Notes under the pieces: model-generated | Seen by the model: only the letters and a program-made list of their open reading frames with translations | What the model was told of the DNA's origin: nothing | Database searches by the model: none | Shown here: piece after piece, positions 28,301 through 42,611 of the stretch | Position numbering within the stretch: position 1 is the first letter of the stretch | How the letters are laid out: each line of letters opens with the position of its first letter | Assembly: GCA_030063045.1 (NCBI GenBank) | Contig: JAQSEB010000002.1 | Coordinates: 2,914,001 to 2,978,000, forward strand | Origin: Pratylenchus scribneri | Taxonomy: Eukaryota; Nematoda; Chromadorea; Rhabditida; Pratylenchidae | Direction: 5' to 3' | DNA: 64,000 nucleotides | Position numbers and translations under genes: made by a program

Positions 28301-30076
28301 AAATTGACTAAAAATTGCCAGCAAATTTCAGGGGCCAATATTTTTCAGCAGATGCAGCTGATCGAGCGCGAGCAGTCAGCAGGCAATTAGAATGGGGGGA
28401 GGATTTTTCTCTATTTTGCAAGTGGGTTTTACCTTTCCCAAGGCCATCCTCTCACCCCTCCTCTCGAAAATCCCGTAAACTAATTGCAGAGGGAAGGGAA
28501 TTTTGGTGGAGGAGAGCAGTCAATTTGGCCGTGAATTGATGCGAGCGACCGTGTGCGCGCGAGAGCGAAAACAAATATACTATATACAATCGAGAAAATG
28601 CGCAACAACAAAAAAAAATAATATAGTTGAGAAGTTGAGGAATGGGAAGGGTGAATGAGGAAGATGATTGAGATTGAGGAAGGGTAAAAGGAAAATGAAG
28701 ATTTTAAACCCCTTTTGAATTGGTTGAAAGGACGAAGGAAAGTGACAAGGAATTGGAGTTATGAAGGGAAGAAGAAGATGAAGAAGAGGATGATGAAGAA
28801 AATGGATGAAAAGAATAAAGGAAGAAGATGACGAATGGAAGGATGAAGAATAGAAAAGACTGGCAACAAAGCCGCTTTGACCCTCTTTTTGCCTTACTTT
28901 TGCCACCTTTTTATTCTTTAGTCAAAGGAACAATTCTCAACAATTAAAGGGGCACAAAAGACAAAGCCAACTTTTATATCTTTGCCTTTTCAAATAATTA
29001 AAAAGCCAAAAGCCAGAGCTGTGGGGACCAGAAATTATGGCAGCCGTTGGGAAGGGGATGGAGCAATGATAGGTGCGCGAAGGTGAAGAAAGAATAAAGA
29101 AAGAACAATGTTCCAGCAGGACGATAGGTAAAGGGAATATTTGCATATTAGCTTATGCCATGGCTTGAATTATTTGGCCAAGGAATGATTTTTTGTGTTG
29201 GCAGCGAAGTAAATGTTACATTTTTGATAATTGGCGATGGTTTTTGGCCTCATTTTAACGTAAAACTTTTATCCTTTGGACATAGTAATAGTAGACAAAT
29301 TTCTGCAGTTTTTGTTTTAAAGATTTTGAACAGAATGTGCGATGCAAAAAAATAAAATTAGGAAAAATGGCCTTCTATGCAATATTTGTAAATAATGGAA
29401 AATTACGTGATGGCCATAATTTTTTTCTCCATCTTTTAATAAACATTTTCCCCAATTCACTTTCCATTAAAATATGATTGGCCCAAAAATGTGGGCGCGC
29501 AACTAAAATGAGAGAAAATGGCGAAAAGATGCGCGCTAAAATGGAGGGCGGAAAGGAAATGAAGAAAACGAAATGAAATGATTTTTTGATTTGGTAAATT
29601 GTTGGATGGGCCCAATTAAAAGTTTGGAAGGGGAAAAAAGTGTTGACGCGAAAATTTAGGGAATGGGGAAATTTTATTGTAAATTTTTTTTGGGGAAATT
29701 TGAGAGGGAAGACCCATTTGGAAATGTGGGCTGGCCTCTAGGGGCCATTGATCGATGCGGGGCCAAAATGAAGAGAGGGGCCGAAATTAGTAGTTGAGAT
29801 AGGAATTGGCCAATTTTATGGGGCCCATTTTCGCGCATTTACAATTTAAACTCGGAGACACAAAAATCAAACGATCTTAAGAAAAATGTACAATGTAGAA
29901 TGTACCCTAAAATGTCGCAGACTGATGAAATTTACGATTCAATTTTTGGGTGAATTCTGATTTGATAAGGAATTTAAAGTGAAAAAATTGCGAAGTAAAA
30001 AATTAAAGACGAAAGGTCAATTTTATGGGGGAATCAAGGGTGAAAAATGGGGAAGTTTTTTATTCATTGGAAAAAA
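25388..30076. other. Gene-poor sequence, first part
   Basis: The first few hundred bases should contain the promoter and 5' leader of the ZCCHC24-like gene (the start codon has an AAAAATG context). Beyond that no gene is recognised. Positions 28157-28390 hold an open frame whose end after a TTTCAG (GANIFQQMQLIEREQSAGN) has a protein-like look but no partner exon. Positions 28620-28860 are almost pure purine on the plus strand. Confidence 0.55.
28620..28860. repeat. Polypurine (GA-rich) tract
   Basis: About 240 bases in which the plus strand is nearly all A and G with few T and hardly any C (for example GAAGAAGATGAAGAAGAGGA). It is a compositional oddity, able in principle to form triplex DNA. 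It is not coding. Confidence 0.75.
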
Positions 30077-30698
30077 GGTAATCCTTGGGAATTGCGGTCC
30101 CAAAAATTTTCATTTTTTAGAATTTTTCAAAAATTCGATTTTAGGGTAATTTAGGGCGCTGATCACGATTCTGACATCAATTTTGTCATATCTTACCATC
30201 TTGGTAAGATAGTGCCGACTTTTGTCAAGAAAATGTCAAGGGTGGACCAAGGCCAATTTTCAAAATATTTTTAATATAGTCATATTATAGCTCAATCGAC
30301 GCGGCTCGTCGAGCTGAATCTAATGGTAATAGTTTTATTTCATAATATTGCGATTGGCTCAAGTTAGAGGCCTAAATTCCTTACCAAGATAAATTTTTCT
30401 TTTTGTCATAACTTGGCTATATAGAAGTATTACATAATAAAATTAGTACCATTAGATTCAGCTCGACGAGCCGCGTCGATTGAGCTATAATATGCCTATA
30501 TTGAAAATATTTTGAAAATTGACCTTGGTCCACCCTTGACATTTTCTTGACAAAAGTCGGCACTATCTTACCAAGATGGTAAGATATGACAAAATTGATG
30601 TCAGAATCGTGATCAGCGCCCTAAATTACCCTAATATCGAATTTTTGAAAAATTCTAAAAAATTAAAATTTTTGGGACCGCAATTCCCAAGGATTACC
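30077..30698. mobile_element. Foldback transposon, GGTAATCC family, copy 1 (8-bp TSD)
   Basis: The element begins GGTAATCCTTGGGAATTGCG and ends with its exact inverse. The arms are about 280 bp and nearly perfect, through CGCTGATCACGATTCTGACA, ATCTTACCATCTTGGTAAGA and CTCAATCGACGCGGCTCGTC, leaving a centre of about 60 bp. The same 8 bases, GGAAAAAA, flank it (30069-30076 and 30699-30706). It has no open frame. A second copy lies at 34994. TSD length fits hAT- or Merlin-type transposases; the GG-start ends lean towards the latter, which is inference. Confidence 0.93.
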
Positions 30699-30706
30699 GG
30701 AAAAAA

Positions 30707-33700
30707 AGTGAATGGAATGAACGAAAGAATGTGAGGATTGGGGAAGGTCAATTTGGGTCCAACTTTTCTCCATTTTATTACATTCTTTGATCAATTTTTA
30801 CGATGATTTATTTATTTAGGCTTCAGGCAATATTTATTAGGGGGAATTTGGGAGGGAATTTTACCTTGTAAAAATTTCACCGTATTTTTTATTGGTGCAT
30901 TCGACCCAGGGCTTAATCTTTTGATTGAAAATGTAAGATGGCAATTTTGGCAAGTTCATTTCGAACTCATATTCCATCTTTCTTGATTGGGATTTAGGAC
31001 AATTCGCAGAGCTTAATTGGGAATTCAGCAAATTCGAGCTAATGGATTTAAATTTAGGATAAAATCTTAGTCCAAGACTATTAAAAATTTAGTAAGAGCT
31101 GAGGTAGGATTTAAACCAGAATGTAAATGTTTTGTGAAAATTGGAAATATATTCATTGGATAATTGCCAAAATGTAATTTTTCAAATCAATTTTATTTAT
31201 GCTAGCACTCTGGGGCGATTGATAAGGTCAATCGGAAAAGGAAAAAAATTATTTTAAAAAATGCAAATCCATTTTCCAATGAAAGGGCACGATCAGAAAA
31301 AAGGAAGAAGAATCACTCAGTGTTTTTGTTTTATATAAGGAAGAAAATTTTTTAAAAATTTTTAAGTGGAAATTTATGCAAATCTATGGGCCGTTTTATT
31401 AAGCTTGGATAAGTTTAAATACATATTAGTCGAAAAAAAGAAAAAATTAGGGTTAATTTTCGGTTATTTGGCCAAATTTGGCAACAAATTTTTAGCAATT
31501 GTGGCTGACAATATTTTTGCAGTGGCACTAAAAAAATCCAAGAGAAATATTTACATTTAAACCGCAACATTATTTTGGTTGTTTTTCGTTTTTTTCCTCC
31601 CGAAAAAATGTAAAATTGTTGTTTTCCTTCCCGCCCATCCATCCACATTTCCCCTCCCCTCATGGGCTCTTTTCTTGGGGGAGAACTTTGGCCCCTTGGC
31701 CCATCTTTCTCCCTATTTTTTGCTGGGATGTTGTTTTTCTGTTTTTCACTCCTCGAAATTAAGCAGCAAAATATTTTGGTCGATGGGCTCTTCTTTCTTT
31801 AAAATTGGCGAAAAATGAAAGGAGATTTATAAAAAGGATTTTTAGCAGGGGAAATTAATGGATATATCAAATCCAGCAAAGACAAAAAAATTTATCCTAG
31901 CTTTAAATTATATTAATTTTGACTTAAATTCGGGGGATTTGAAGCTTTTGAAATACCATGGATTTTATAGAAAATTTTAAAGCAATATATTTTTGACATT
32001 TTTGTCATCTCACTTTTTATGGCCATACGCCATATAACCTACACCATAAGGATATTAGAACTTTTAGAGGCTTAAAAGTTAGTTTTAATACATGGCTTTG
32101 GCATTTGAGGGATTTGATTTAAAAAACGAATCTAATTTGGCCAACTTTTATGGCCATAAAAAATACAAATTTTTGGATCGAAAATTTAAATGTGAAAAAT
32201 ATTTCATATTAGAAGGTATTTGGACAAAATAAAGCATATTGGATAAAATTTTATTGAGATAAAATTTAGGATTTGGACTTTTGAGTTAAATAGGCAAGGA
32301 AGGAATTTTATAATTGGGTTTGGGTCGATATAATTTCGTGAATTGAAACCCCAAAAAAATGTAAAATGGCCAAAAAATTCCTCTCTTTCTCTCCCAATAT
32401 GGCCAAATTGGCCAATAAAATGTATGTGTGATTTGTTTGGGATTGGGTGGGGATTAGGGAAATACAAACAGGGAAGGGTGATTGTGATGCGCTGCAAATA
32501 TTTGGGAAAATGTTGCTGTGATTGGGGGAGGGTAAGGGAATGTGCCACCTCTACATTTTTGCAAAATCTCTGAATCGAGAGAATGGAAATGGACCCTCAA
32601 TGAATTGGATGGGAATTGGGAATGTGAATTCGCGAGAATATTGGTTGCTGTATGAAGGGAAGTGATTATAGAAAATGTAGTTCAAAAAATAGAAAGGGAT
32701 ATTTTTGGTAAAATAAATTTTCAAAAATTGTTGAATTTAATGTTAGATGATCCTATTAGTCTGGATTTGACCTTAAAGTTGTGGCCAAAAAGTAGCAAAA
32801 TATGTCGCGCAAGTTATAAAGGCACAAAATTGGATGGCTAAAATTCGGGTCGAGAGATAAATAAAATACGGTTGATCCATGCACTGAGGCTTCGGATTTC
32901 GGAACATTGAAGGAAAAGAGGAAATGGAAAGGTAGATGAGGTATGAGGATTGCTGCCCTTTTCTCTGGCAACATGCGCAAATTTCAATGGCATTTTGCCA
33001 AGGTATGACCAAAACGCGCAAGGCAGCATTTATATTTCAAATATGAAAGAAAATAAATGAAAAAAAGAAAAAAATATTTATGATTTATAGAGTTCCAAAA
33101 ATTTAAAAATTATTTTTTCGATAAAAAAAGTGATAAATAAGGAAAATACCCCGGAGGGCATATATTTTTTGGAGGCCAAAAATCACATGGACCGGTCCAT
33201 TTTGGAGGCCCATTTAAATGGAATAAAAGAAATTGAGTCCTGCTTTTCGGAAGAGAATTGAGAAGAAAGAAAGGCAATTTGTCACTTTACCAAGCAAAAT
33301 GGAGGAATGAAATTCCAGGGTTGGAATTGGGCGAGGGGAATTAAAAGGGGGCGGCTGGCAGCAAAAGAGGCTGGCCTAAAGGGGTGGCTGGCAGCAAAAT
33401 AAAAAGGGAAGGAAGGGAAATTGAAAGCAGCAGGGGAAAGAAGGAGGAAAGGAGCTTTCGGTGGATGTTTTGCCACATTTTGCCCCCGGAGGGCAAATAT
33501 TTTGCTGTGGAAAGGAAATGGCCGAATTGGTCACACGAAAAGAGGGAATAATAAACATGGCAAGGCGGCAAAGTGCCAGTGCCAATGATGAGGGTCAAAA
33601 CAACATGCTACTGGCTTTGGCTGGCCATTTTTCCCTCAAATAAATTGAGGGAAAAAATATCAAGCGGCATTCCTTGCCATCTATGGCACTTTTCCAAGTG

Positions 33701-34993
33701 TCAATTGCGCTTTGCGCATTGACCTCTTCTAGGCAAAAATTTGTTGAAATTGTGAAATTATTGAGCATGTGGGGGCAAATGGCCACCTCCGAAAAAAAAC
33801 AAAAATATTTTCGAGAATAAAATGTGAGTGTTTTTGCAGATGGAGGCGAAGGAAGGGAGGAGGGACTCCCTCCTTTTTTACTATTATTTGATTTTGGGCT
33901 CTAAAAAGAAATTTTTCATGTGAAAAACAAGTTCTCCCCAAAATTGGCTCCACATTTTGCTGTGTGATTTGCCAAAATATTGACCTTCTTTTTATTTCGT
34001 AGAAAATATTTTTTACCAATGCCTTTTTGAAAAATATTATTTTGAGATAACTAATATTAATTTACCCAAAAATCATAAAATTTACTAAAATTTCGTGTAT
34101 AAAGAGACTTTTTTTATGAAGTCAGATTTGGCCAAAATTTATGGATTAGGATCAAAAGAAGCAATTTTTCAATAAGGAAATTTTGGGTTAAATAAATGAA
34201 ATTAACAGCGAAAAATAGTAAACAAATTTAAATTTGTCCTGGAATTTTCTGGCAAAAAATTTTGAATTTAAAGAAAGGACAATGTCCAATTAATTTAAGC
34301 AATTGGTTTTAGGCTTTTTATAAAAAGAATTCTACATAAAAAATTATGTTTCATGGAGCAAAATTTAGGCAGAAATGTGATAAGGGAAATCAGATTAAAA
34401 ACCTTTGATTTTAGGTCTTTAAACTATAAATAATAAAATATTTTATCAAATCTTTAAGTGAATTATCAAAAATTTTTACTTCTAGAATATAACGATTTTT
34501 CTCAAGGAAAAATGTAAGCTTTCTTTAAATATAACATTTTTTTTACATAATATAAATGTTTTTGGGTTTCATTTTAAGCATTTTGACTGCGCGTTTTATT
34601 AAGCATTTTGACACAATTTTTAGAAAGCTTTTCATGCTAATAAATGCTAATATAATAAACAGGAAGGGGCGAAATGAAGTGGCTAAATGGGAGAAAAGCG
34701 GATATTGGCAATGAACAAAAAAAAATGAATGGATGATTTAATTCAGTCAAGGATATACGTTCAACGTTCATTATGAGTGGAAATAATTATGTCAGCGGGA
34801 ATTGTTGAGATAGTTGGAGTTTTTGACATTGAAATAGATTTGAAAATAATGCCGGAAATGTCCACAAAATTGTATCAAATTGTTTGAGAAATTTTGTATT
34901 CAATACAAGACAATATATATCAGAAATATTTCAAGCCATTAATATAAAATATTTTACAACTTTGGATTAATCTTTTCTCTACATTATTTTGAT
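30707..34993. other. Gene-poor sequence, second part
   Basis: No gene recognised. The sequence alternates AT-rich stretches with GGCC-containing, purine-rich ones (for example 33280-33620). Open frames here lack splice partners, signal peptides or known motifs. Confidence 0.55.
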
Positions 34994-35599
34994 GGTAATC
35001 CTTGGGAATTGCGGTCCCAAAAAAATTTTTTTTGAATTTTCAAAAATTGTTTCTGGGGGTTTTCTGTGGCATAGAACACGAATCTGACATCCATTTTGTC
35101 ATATCTTACCATCTTGGTAAGATATTGCCGACTTTAACCAAGAAAAAGTAAAGGGGGAACAAAGGCTAATTTTCAAAATTTTTTAATATAGACATATTAT
35201 AGCTCAATCGACGCGGCTCGGCGAGCTGAATCTAATGGTACCACTTTTATTTCATAATATTGCGTTTCGCTCAAGTTAGAGGTCTAAATACCTTACCAAG
35301 ATAAATTTTATTTTGCTCATAACTTGTCTAAATTGAAGTATTACATAATAAAACTGGTACCATTAGATTCAGCTCACCGAGCCGCGTCGATTGAGCTATA
35401 ATATGCCTATATTTTGAAAATTGGCCTTGGTCCACCCTTGACATTTTCTTGATAAAAATCGGCATTATCTTACCAAGATGGTAAAATATGAAAAATGGAT
35501 GTCAGAATCGTGATCAGCGCCCTAAATTACCCTAAAATCGAATTTTTAAAAAATTCTAAAAAATGAAAATATTTGGGACCGCAATTCCCAAGGATTACC
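34994..35599. mobile_element. Foldback transposon, GGTAATCC family, copy 2 (8-bp TSD)
   Basis: Same ends and arm order as the element at 30077, with more substitutions in the left arm and a short deletion in the right one. It is flanked by the 8-base repeat ATTTTGAT (34986-34993 and 35600-35607). The different target duplication shows an independent insertion, not a segmental duplication. Confidence 0.93.
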
Positions 35600-35607
35600 A
35601 TTTTGAT

Positions 35608-38600
35608 ATTAATCTTTGATTGAATCAATTATTGAACAAAATGTTATGATGACCAAAAAAATCTCCGATTTTGGCATATTTTCCCGCTTTTTTGGTCATA
35701 TAACTTTGTTAATTTCCATCAAATCCATAAATAAACTGTGCTAAATTTAAGTTATGTAATAAAAAAATTAGATTTAATGAGCTCTGTACACAAATTTGCA
35801 CACCAAAATTGGAAACAAACATTTTTGTATTTTTGGCCAAAAGGCCGAAAAGTCCAAAGAGTAATAAAAAGGCCGAATACATTGTGGACAATATAATAAA
35901 ATAAAAATTGCGGCAAATCACGGAACAATTTTATGACCTTTCTCGAGTTAGAGGCAGGATTAAAAATGTGAATTCACTTTTTTGCCATAAATTTTATTGT
36001 TGGATTTTGTAAATATTTATAGAGATTTGAAAAACGAAAAAAGTGAAAAAATTTTAGGCCAATAAATCAGAGAAAAAGAACATTTTTGCGTGATTTTATT
36101 AATTTATGCAAATTTTTGGAAAGGAAAAAATTAAAAATGGTAACAATTTCTCCGCAATGAAAATTGGGGGAAAGTTTACAATGAAAAAGTGTAGAAAAAA
36201 AAAGTCAAAGATCAATTGAGACCTAAATGCGGAAAATTTTATGGCCTATCCCCAAAGGAATAAAAAGAAAAATTCTCTTTTCTGAAGAATTTGACAAAAA
36301 AAAAATGTCCAAAAAAATGATGGAAGGGAATGAGAAAAATAAATTTAGCATTGAAATAATTAAAAAATTGATGAAATATTTCAGTTGTTTAGAAATATAA
36401 AGGCCAAAAAGACTTGGCCTTAAACGAAGTATCCATTAAGTATATGTTTAAACAAGAAGGGAAGAATTAGGTTGAGTTAAATAATTAACAAAAAAAACTG
36501 CGAGGCCATAAAAATGCCAATTTTTTCGACATATTTGGTGCCTAAAAGTGCCAAAAATAAATGACTTTAAAAAAATTGATTGCCATTAGCGAGAGTAGAA
36601 AATTTTCCATTTGTGGCCAATTTTAGAAGGGATTATTCGAATTTTTTTATGAGAGGATTAAGGCCACAAAAATGGGAATTGAGATTATGAAGATTTAATT
36701 GATATGAAGAGAATTTGGCATTAAAATACAATTTTTGGGAAAAGAAAATTTAATTTTAAAGAGAATTTTTTAAAAATTAAATTAAAAATTCCAAAGAAGA
36801 AAAGTTCGATTAAAAATTGAATAAAAATTGCTAAAAGATAAACAAAAAAAAAATTGGAATTTTTGGCTAAAAAATTTAAAAATTCATTTTAAAAATTTCC
36901 AAAGAAGAGAAGATTGATTAAAATTTGAAATGCCATGAGTATAGAAGAGAATGGAAATGCTCAATTTTTAAGGCTTATTTATAAATCCCATTTTTGGTCT
37001 CGCAAAGTTCAAATTCGAAAATCAATTTTTGCTGCGACGAAATTTTGTCAAATAAAAAGTTGGCCAAAAATGGATTTAAATTGAGTTTAATGTATGCTCA
37101 ACTGTTTCATCAATGACGGTGAATGGCACTTTTTTTCGATGAGGCCTAATTTATGAATGTACTTTGGCCTAGTCAAAAAAGTTTAGGCGAGAAATGCGGT
37201 TGGAATGGGGCATTTTAAAATTGTCAAATGGGGCGAAAGAACATTTTGAGGCCACATTTAATGGCCCATCCTCTTCCTCTTTTTCATCCGTTTGTTCATC
37301 TGGCTGAAGACCGAAAATTGATTATCCGATTTCACATCGGGCGGCCAATAGAAATAGATAGGAGAGGGATGGGCACTCTGCTGACAGCCGAGAATCGAGA
37401 GCTTAGGCCGGTTGGCCCATCTCTTCCTTTTTCCCTTCTAATTCCCTTCGGAATTGAGCGAGTGGGACCCATCCAAATAAATATTTCAATCGCGGTATTG
37501 GCGATAGGCCACCGATTAATTTTTTTTATTGACTTTGGAAGTTTTTTTATTGGAAGATTGATTAAAAATATTGGATTTGAGGGAAATATTTTGTGTTTTT
37601 TTAATTAAATTTTCAACTCAAATTTTAAGTGAGAGAGATGAAAAAATAAAAAGTACATTGCATTAATAAATATTAGGCTAATTTAAAAAGAAAAGCATAC
37701 AAATTTGATGTGATGAAGATGAGAGAATTAGAGGCAAGGCAAGGATAAATTGAGAAATTTACTACTTGTTTATATAATTTCCTCAGAAAATGGTTTTGGC
37801 TTTATTTTAGAATTGTACCGAGTGTTTGGGAGGGGAGAGGGGTTGGCCACATTTGATAAGATTATAGTTAGTGTACCTTTGTGAGATTGAGATTAAAATT
37901 AGAAAATAGTCAAATATGGTTTCGTCCAACCTTTTATAACCTTATTATCGCCTTATCAGAAAATTCTTTAAGCTTGCTTATTCTTATTAATTGTATCTAG
38001 GAATTGGCCCATTTTATTATTTATATTTTGATAAAATTTATGTAAGATGGTCTCTCTGAATTATTATTGGAAAATGGTGAACTATGGCCTGCTGTGGGTT
38101 TTGCCAAATTCCAATTTAATTAATTATGCATAAATCAAAATATAATAAATAAACGGAATTTAATCAAAAATAATGGTTTTGGTGGGTTCTCGGCGGCGAA
38201 GTATCCAATTTTCCAAATGCGAATATTAAAATTCTTTTGGACCGAATCCTAATCCTCTGTGCTATGATCCCTTTGGGAATAGCCGGAAATTCCATTCGGG
38301 ACTCACCATTCTTGGAGAAATTAATATTTTTGTAAGTCCCAATTAATCCCCTCTCTGCATTCTTTAAGCCATTATTTTTAGCCATAAAATTGGAGGGAAT
38401 AGAGAAAATTAATTCTATTCGTAAATGGACTTAAATGATTTTTAGCATTTTTTGGCTTCGAATTACAATATAAATTTTGTTCTTTGAATTAATATATTCA
38501 TTTTGGGAATCGGCAATTAAGTTCAAATATGTGGAAAATTGGGTATTTGGCACGTTCAATTATGTAAATTAATACAAAAGATTTCGTTCAAAAATCAAAA

Positions 38601-41600
38601 AATTAATGAAAAAAATATATAAATATTTCTAAATCTTTTTGTCCAAAAAAATTTTTTTTAAAATCTTTTTGGTTTTTCAAAAAAGTTTTTAAAATCTTTG
38701 TTTTTCTAAAAAAGTTTTTTTAAATATTTTAAAAAATTCATTCAAATATTTGAAAAAAAATTCATGCGCATAAATGTTTTAAATTCTGAAATTGATTGAA
38801 AATTTGGGGTAAAAAATTAAAAATAAATATTCCATTTTTTTGCTTTTTATCAAAAATTTTGATCTTATTAAAATATTCCTCAAAAAAATTCACTTGAACT
38901 TTCCAAAAAAATTTTTCATGCGCAAATTTCCAGTGGGCGTGGGCCAAACATCAAAGGATTAAAAATAATAGAGAAGCCAACAAAAATTGAATAGATTTAA
39001 AAGTGAAAGTGGTGGAAAAGAATTTCAAGGATTGTTGACATATACAATTTTGAAAAGGGAAAATAGGAAAATGAGGAAAAATTGAAATGGATTTGAGGGG
39101 TGAAAATCGCTGGGACATAAATGGAATTGGACAAAAATGTGCGGGGAATTGATGGCGAACAAAAAAAGGGGCGAAAAAAGATAGAAGAACAACAAAAGCA
39201 GAAAAATGCAGCAAACAAAACCCAATCATCCGTCCTCTTTTTTTTTTATTATTTCCTTTCGGCCTCTCGTGGTCCTTGGCCCGCCCCAACCCCCAAGCCC
39301 CAACAAAACAGTGGGCGCAAGGGTCGAGTACCCAACCATCTATCCGGTTTTTGGGCTCATTCAAAGGATTTTGATGAGAAAAAAAACACTTCTCTTGGAG
39401 GAAAACCGATTTTTGGCCCCCACAATAATGGATGATGGATTGTGATTCTTGACTTTCACTCTCAATTGTTATTGATGATCTCTGTTCGCTTTTCACTGGC
39501 GGGGATGAACCTTAAACTATTCGTCTTTTTATAAGTTTGGGCGAAGATGAATGCCAATGGCAAATGCCAAAATAGATGTTTAAGGGTCAAAAAAAGAAAG
39601 AAATCGCCCAACATTTTGGTGTTTCATGTACTTATCAAAATGGGAGGCCAAAATGGATCCGCTATGCCAATGGCAGGCACACTTTTTGGCCCCTTCCCTT
39701 CTTCCGCTTTTAGCTCAATTTTCGATTAAAGCAGCCCTGTATGGCTGAATGTGGCCTTCCACAATGAGCGCCAAAATAGGCGTTTAAAGGTTATAGGAGG
39801 AAAATTGCCTAAAATAGAATAGCCAACTTGAGGGTTTGGCCTTGATTGAGCTGCTCAAATTTTTGACTGCCTCATTGGCCATAAATGGTCAAATTTGATG
39901 ACCCTAGCGTGTTTCGTGCCAATGCCACATTTTTTGGCACTTTGCTTTGTTTCTATCTTTGGCTCATTTAAAGCATTCTTTCCTACTTTAAACCACTTCA
40001 TTTTCCCGCCCCACCTTTGTGTCCGGGGTTCCGGGGGTCATCTCATCATTATGAAAGCGCGTTGGGAACGGAGACAAAGGGAGGATGGTTCGTCCAGCGG
40101 GGCTGGTTGGAAGAAAGAGGAAATGGGAGAACCCATTTTCCTGCTGCCAGCCGTCCCTTTATCTCCCCGTTCATTCCCTAAAACCCAAAGCAATCCGTTG
40201 CCTTCCCTTCCATTCCCCCATTCGATGGCCTCGCTCTTTCCCCTCTCATCAAAGTGAAGGCCAAAAACACATTTGTGGCCTTCACGTAAACAAATAACAC
40301 ATAAAAACAGGGGGCAAAGAAAAAGTGGGAATGGAATGGATTGGGCACACAAAAACAATCCTTGCTGCCTTAAAAAAGCTATATATGAGCTACCCTATGG
40401 CCCGAAAAAAGGTGGATAAGGAGCCAAAGAGCAAATGGCAATGGGCGCCAAATGGAATTGATGAGGGAGGAGGAGAATGGCGTGTGTGGAAAAACATTTT
40501 TAGAGGAGGCAAGATTAGGTGAGGAAGACCCCCGAGGGGTCGAATGGATGGAAAGTGGAAAAAAACAAAATAACAAATCATCATCAAAGTTCGAGAAAAA
40601 ATTGTGTGTAAAAATGGCAACAAATAGAAGAAATAGGCCAAAATCAGTGAACAGTTTTTTAACCAAATATTAAGCTTTAAAATAAGCTAATTTGGCATCA
40701 ATTTAACTCACGGATTGATTATGATGAGTTAATTAGAAAAAAAGTAGTGGAATTGATGGGAAATTGGCAAAATAAATGATCAAAAAAGCTGCAGATTAGT
40801 CAAAATAAAGAATTCTCAATTTTTTTGACATAACTTTCTGACACCAATTATGTTTTGACCAATCATTTTTATATGAAAATCCTCCGTGGAATGAGTGTAA
40901 CAAATTGGTATAAAAATATTAGCCAAATGGGTAATCAGCCCTTATCCTAATTAAAGTTTTATATGCGCAATTTTTTCTAATTAAATCAATCAAAAAATTC
41001 AAGAAAAATTAAAGATGAAATCATCAAAATGTATGGAGAAGAAATGAAACAAAATTTTTGGACTTGGGACTCCCTAAGAAACTCGTTGCCGAGTTCCTCT
41101 GAGAAATAAAATTGGAAATAAACAGAACACCAAAAAATTTTAAGAGGCCAAAAATGAGATAACAATCATTTTGGAATGGAAAATATTGGAAAGGGAATAG
41201 AGGAGTATACTCTCTCTGATTTATTGGACCCATTCATTATCTTTTGAGAAGGCAAATATTGAAGAGAATTCGGCGAAAAATTAAAGCAACAAATTTGTTA
41301 TGATAAAATAAAAGGAAGTGCGCGAAAGTGAAAAGTGTTTCAATTATGTATAATTCTTTTTAAATTATCAAAGATCCGGCCAAATAACTTGGTTCAAAAT
41401 ATTTTTTTATCCAAGGATATATTGCGATTTTTTATTTTAGAGTGAGAATAGTTTTAGGTTGGAGTTGGATTTATGGCTGTAGGGCTGGAATAGAAGGGAA
41501 ATTAGCGTAAAATAACAAAAAAGTGCTTTTGTTAATATTAGAGAGGTGGAATGAGTCAGCCATGGCCGTGGCCTGTGGCCAAGCCAAAACAATTGAAATA

Positions 41601-42611
41601 AAATTGGCTTGAAATCAAAAAGTAATAAATTCTAGAAATTTTACTGAATTATATGGGAAGTTATTAGATGCGCGCAAAATTGTGGAAAAATATCGAAAAA
41701 TTAGAAATAAAAATTATTCAAAGCCTCTTTTATAGCCAAAATTGCGCGAAAACTATGGAAAATATCATAAAAATTTGCCAAGAAAATGTGACTTAGGTTG
41801 GTTGAAATATTAATGAGAATCAGTGGCCCAAAACATTATTCAATCAAAAATGATTTGGCCATGAAGATAAATGGGTTTTGCTTGGATAAGAAGCATGTAG
41901 GGCTGGAACGGAATAAACAAAAAAAGCGAACAAACAAAAGTGTCTCACAAAAAAATATATGTGTTTTTGTCAGTGGCAAAGAGGCGAATGAATGAATGAG
42001 TCAGCCGTGGCCCAGCCAAAAGATCCAGCCATCTATTGAATATATTATTCCCCTTTCTAATATATTTTTATGCATTTTTGTTTGTGCGCGACCCTCTCCA
42101 ATGTCAGTCTAGTCTGGAAGCTGTTACCTTTCCTCTTTTGAATAGCAGATTGGATATTTGCATATTTTACAACAAAAAGCTCAGACAAATGAAGCAAATT
42201 GGTAAAGTGAAGGTCAAATTAAGAGAATAATGAATAAAAGAATAATAAAAAGTGGGCATAAAGGAAGGATTCCGTCTCCCTCAACCAATGTGGCAAAATT
42301 TTGAACCGTAAACCTATATTCGTTATTTTTGGTCCCCTTTGTCCTTGCTGACATTGATCGCTCCCGTTTTAATGCCGTGCGCAATTTCGGCACAGGTCAA
42401 ATACTTAAGCGAATAAAATTAAAAGCGGTTATAGGATGTTTCTTTTCCATTTGTCAAAACATCAAAACATTTCCTCTTTCTCTATTTTTGACCTTTTGTT
42501 CTCTGCTGCTGATGACATTGATACCCAAAACCCAATCCTTTGTGCCCTTTGTAATGGCCAGAAAAAGAAACAAAAGAGATCACAAAAGACAGAGGGAAAA
42601 ATTTGATGCTA
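35608..42611. other. Gene-poor sequence, third part
   Basis: No gene recognised. The longest frames (37228-37608, 38951-39496, 39895-40257) match nothing and have no consistent splice structure. Short GC-richer patches occur at about 39200-39350 and 40000-40260. Confidence 0.55.

Noticed and set aside
30077..30698. Segmental duplication of 34994-35599
   Set aside because: Each copy has its own exact 8-bp flanking duplication and unrelated flanks, which shows separate transposition events.
37228..37608. 126-residue plus-strand open frame
   Set aside because: Irregular hydrophobic composition, no motif, no signal peptide with plausible cleavage, no splice partners.
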